Shown here in pieces: positions 4,510 through 5,587 of a stretch of DNA of 5,587 nucleotides. The stretch covers positions 1 to 5,587 of the forward strand of contig JANXTJ010000248.1 of NCBI GenBank assembly GCA_025352485.1, in the 5' to 3' direction. The DNA is from Salinibacterium sp. GTDB taxonomy: Bacteria; Actinomycetota; Actinomycetes; Actinomycetales; Microbacteriaceae. A model generated the notes under the pieces. The model searched no databases, had not been told where the DNA came from, and saw only the letters and a list, made by a program, of their open reading frames with translations. Position numbers and translations under genes: made by a program. Numbering within the stretch: position 1 is the first letter of the stretch; each line of letters begins with the position of its first letter.

Positions 4510-5587
4510 ATGGACCAGCCCGACCCCTTCGGTTTCATCGGCCTCACCTACGACGACGTGATGCTGCTGCCGGGTCACACCGACGTGATTCCGAGCGAAG
4601 CAGACACCTCATCGCGGCTCACCCGGCGCATCCGGGTCGCGTCCCCGCTGCTGTCCGCGGCGATGGACAGCGTGACCGAGTCGCGCATGGCGATCGCGAT
4701 GGCGCGCAACGGGGGCCTCGGCATCCTGCACCGAAATTTGTCGATTGAGGATCAGGCGGCGTTCGTCGACAAAGTCAAGCGCAGCGAATCCGGCATGATC
4801 ACCAACCCGGTGACGACGACCCCGAACGCCACGGTGGCAGAGGTGGATGCCCTCTGCGGCCAGTTCCGCGTCTCTGGGCTGCCCGTGGTCGAAGACGATG
4901 GCCGTCTGGTCGGGATCATTACCAATAGAGATATGCGATTCGTTTCACCCTTCGAGAAGTCGACAACGCTCGTGCGCGACGTGATGACCAAGGCCCCCCT
5001 GATTACCGCCAGGGAGGGCATCGATCCCGATGACGCGATCGCGATCTTTGCCCAGCACAAGATCGAGAAGCTTCCGCTGGTCGACGCGGCCGGGCGGCTG
5101 CGTGGCCTCATCACCGTCAAAGATTTCGATAAGAGCGAGAAGTATCCCAACGCCACCAAAGACGACGAGGGCCGGCTACGGGTGGGGGCGGCGATTGGAT
5201 TCTTTGGGGATGCGTGGGAGCGCGCGGGTGAGTTGCGTGACGCCGGCGTTGACGTAATTGTCGTCGACACTGCCAATGGCGACTCTGCGGGAGTGCTCGA
5301 CATCATCCGGCGCATCAAGGGTGACAGCGCCTTCGCATCGATCGACGTGATCGGGGGCAACGTGGCGACGCGCTCCGGGGCGCAATCGCTCATCGAGGCG
5401 GGTGCCGATGCCGTGAAGGTGGGGGTAGGGCCCGGCTCGATCTGTACCACGCGGGTGGTGGCAGGGGTGGGGGTGCCGCAGGTGACCGCCGTCTATGAGG
5501 CATCGCTGGCCGCGCGCGAAAGCAACATTCCGGTCATCGCCGACGGCGGCCTGCAGTACTCGGGCGACATCGCCAAGGCCCTCGTCG
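4510..5587 (+). CDS. guaB: IMP dehydrogenase GuaB (3' end outside window)
   Basis: This cytosolic enzyme oxidises IMP to XMP with NAD+, the committed step to guanine nucleotides. The window holds 359 codons of an expected ~500. The N-terminal part FGFIGLTYDDVMLLPG (7-22) and SPLLSAAMDSVTESRMAIAM (45-64) are typical of the barrel entry. Two CBS domains fill about 95-210, seen in VSGLPVVEDDGRLVGIITNR (121-140) and IEKLPLVDAAGRLRGLIT (185-202); these usually bind adenine or guanine nucleotides for regulation. The barrel resumes with VGAAIG (225-230). The catalytic loop VKVGVGPGSICTT (302-314) fits the IMPDH signature, with the nucleophile Cys312, and IADGG gives the IMP-binding Asp345. The NAD-site segment reads VDTANGDSAGVL, differing from the more common DTAHGHS form. 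The finger and flap regions and the C-terminus lie beyond the edge. It is transcribed divergently from liv. Confidence 0.95.
   Translation, partial: MDQPDPFGFIGLTYDDVMLLPGHTDVIPSEADTSSRLTRRIRVASPLLSAAMDSVTESRMAIAMARNGGLGILHRNLSIEDQAAFVDKVKRSESGMITNPVTTTPNATVAEVDALCGQFRVSGLPVVEDDGRLVGIITNRDMRFVSPFEKSTTLVRDVMTKAPLITAREGIDPDDAIAIFAQHKIEKLPLVDAAGRLRGLITVKDFDKSEKYPNATKDDEGRLRVGAAIGFFGDAWERAGELRDAGVDVIVVDTANGDSAGVLDIIRRIKGDSAFASIDVIGGNVATRSGAQSLIEAGADAVKVGVGPGSICTTRVVAGVGVPQVTAVYEASLAARESNIPVIADGGLQYSGDIAKALV

Noticed and set aside
4288..4578. Extending livH to 4578 (530 residues)
   Set aside because: It would run into guaB and place ~150 unrelated residues ahead of the signal peptide, without coding-like third positions. 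The GTG at 4287 is better supported.
4752..5450. Minus-strand open frame of 232 codons opposite guaB
   Set aside because: The Ser/Thr/Pro-rich product is typical of the reverse strand of a GC-rich gene, and guaB is unmistakable on the plus strand.

Overview
The window looks like chromosomal DNA from a high-GC Gram-positive bacterium (Actinobacteria; Microbacteriaceae or a close relative is my inference). The basis is strong G/C preference at third codon positions, GTG and TTG starts with purine-rich Shine-Dalgarno sites, and the style of the LivF, LivG and GuaB proteins. No database search was possible, so the taxonomy is a judgement from memory of related proteins.

Layout. Positions 1-325 hold no convincing gene: this is a GC-rich stretch with several short inverted repeats, including a hairpin just past the end of the liv operon. 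From 4287 leftwards to 326, on the minus strand, lies a compact four-gene operon, livH-livM-livG-livF, encoding the membrane and ATPase parts of a branched-chain amino acid (HAAT family) ABC importer. The junctions are very tight: a 9-nt gap, an 11-nt overlap and a 20-nt overlap, each with a Shine-Dalgarno sequence at the end of the preceding gene. Positions 4288-4509 are a divergent intergenic region. It contains a perfect 8-bp dyad with a 17-nt spacer and a cluster of CCGG-centred palindromes. From 4510 to the right edge runs guaB on the plus strand, encoding IMP dehydrogenase. It is cut by the window after 359 codons, but the catalytic cysteine loop is inside.

How the genes work together. 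LivH and LivM would form the membrane channel and LivG and LivF the ATPase pair that drives uptake. No substrate-binding protein gene is present, so it must be encoded elsewhere or beyond the left edge. The most distinctive feature is LivH. Its first ~140 residues are a signal peptide plus a small beta-sandwich domain resembling carboxypeptidase regulatory-like domains, placed outside the membrane ahead of a normal ~295-residue permease. GuaB makes XMP for guanine nucleotide synthesis and has no obvious functional tie to the transporter beyond sharing the intergenic region.
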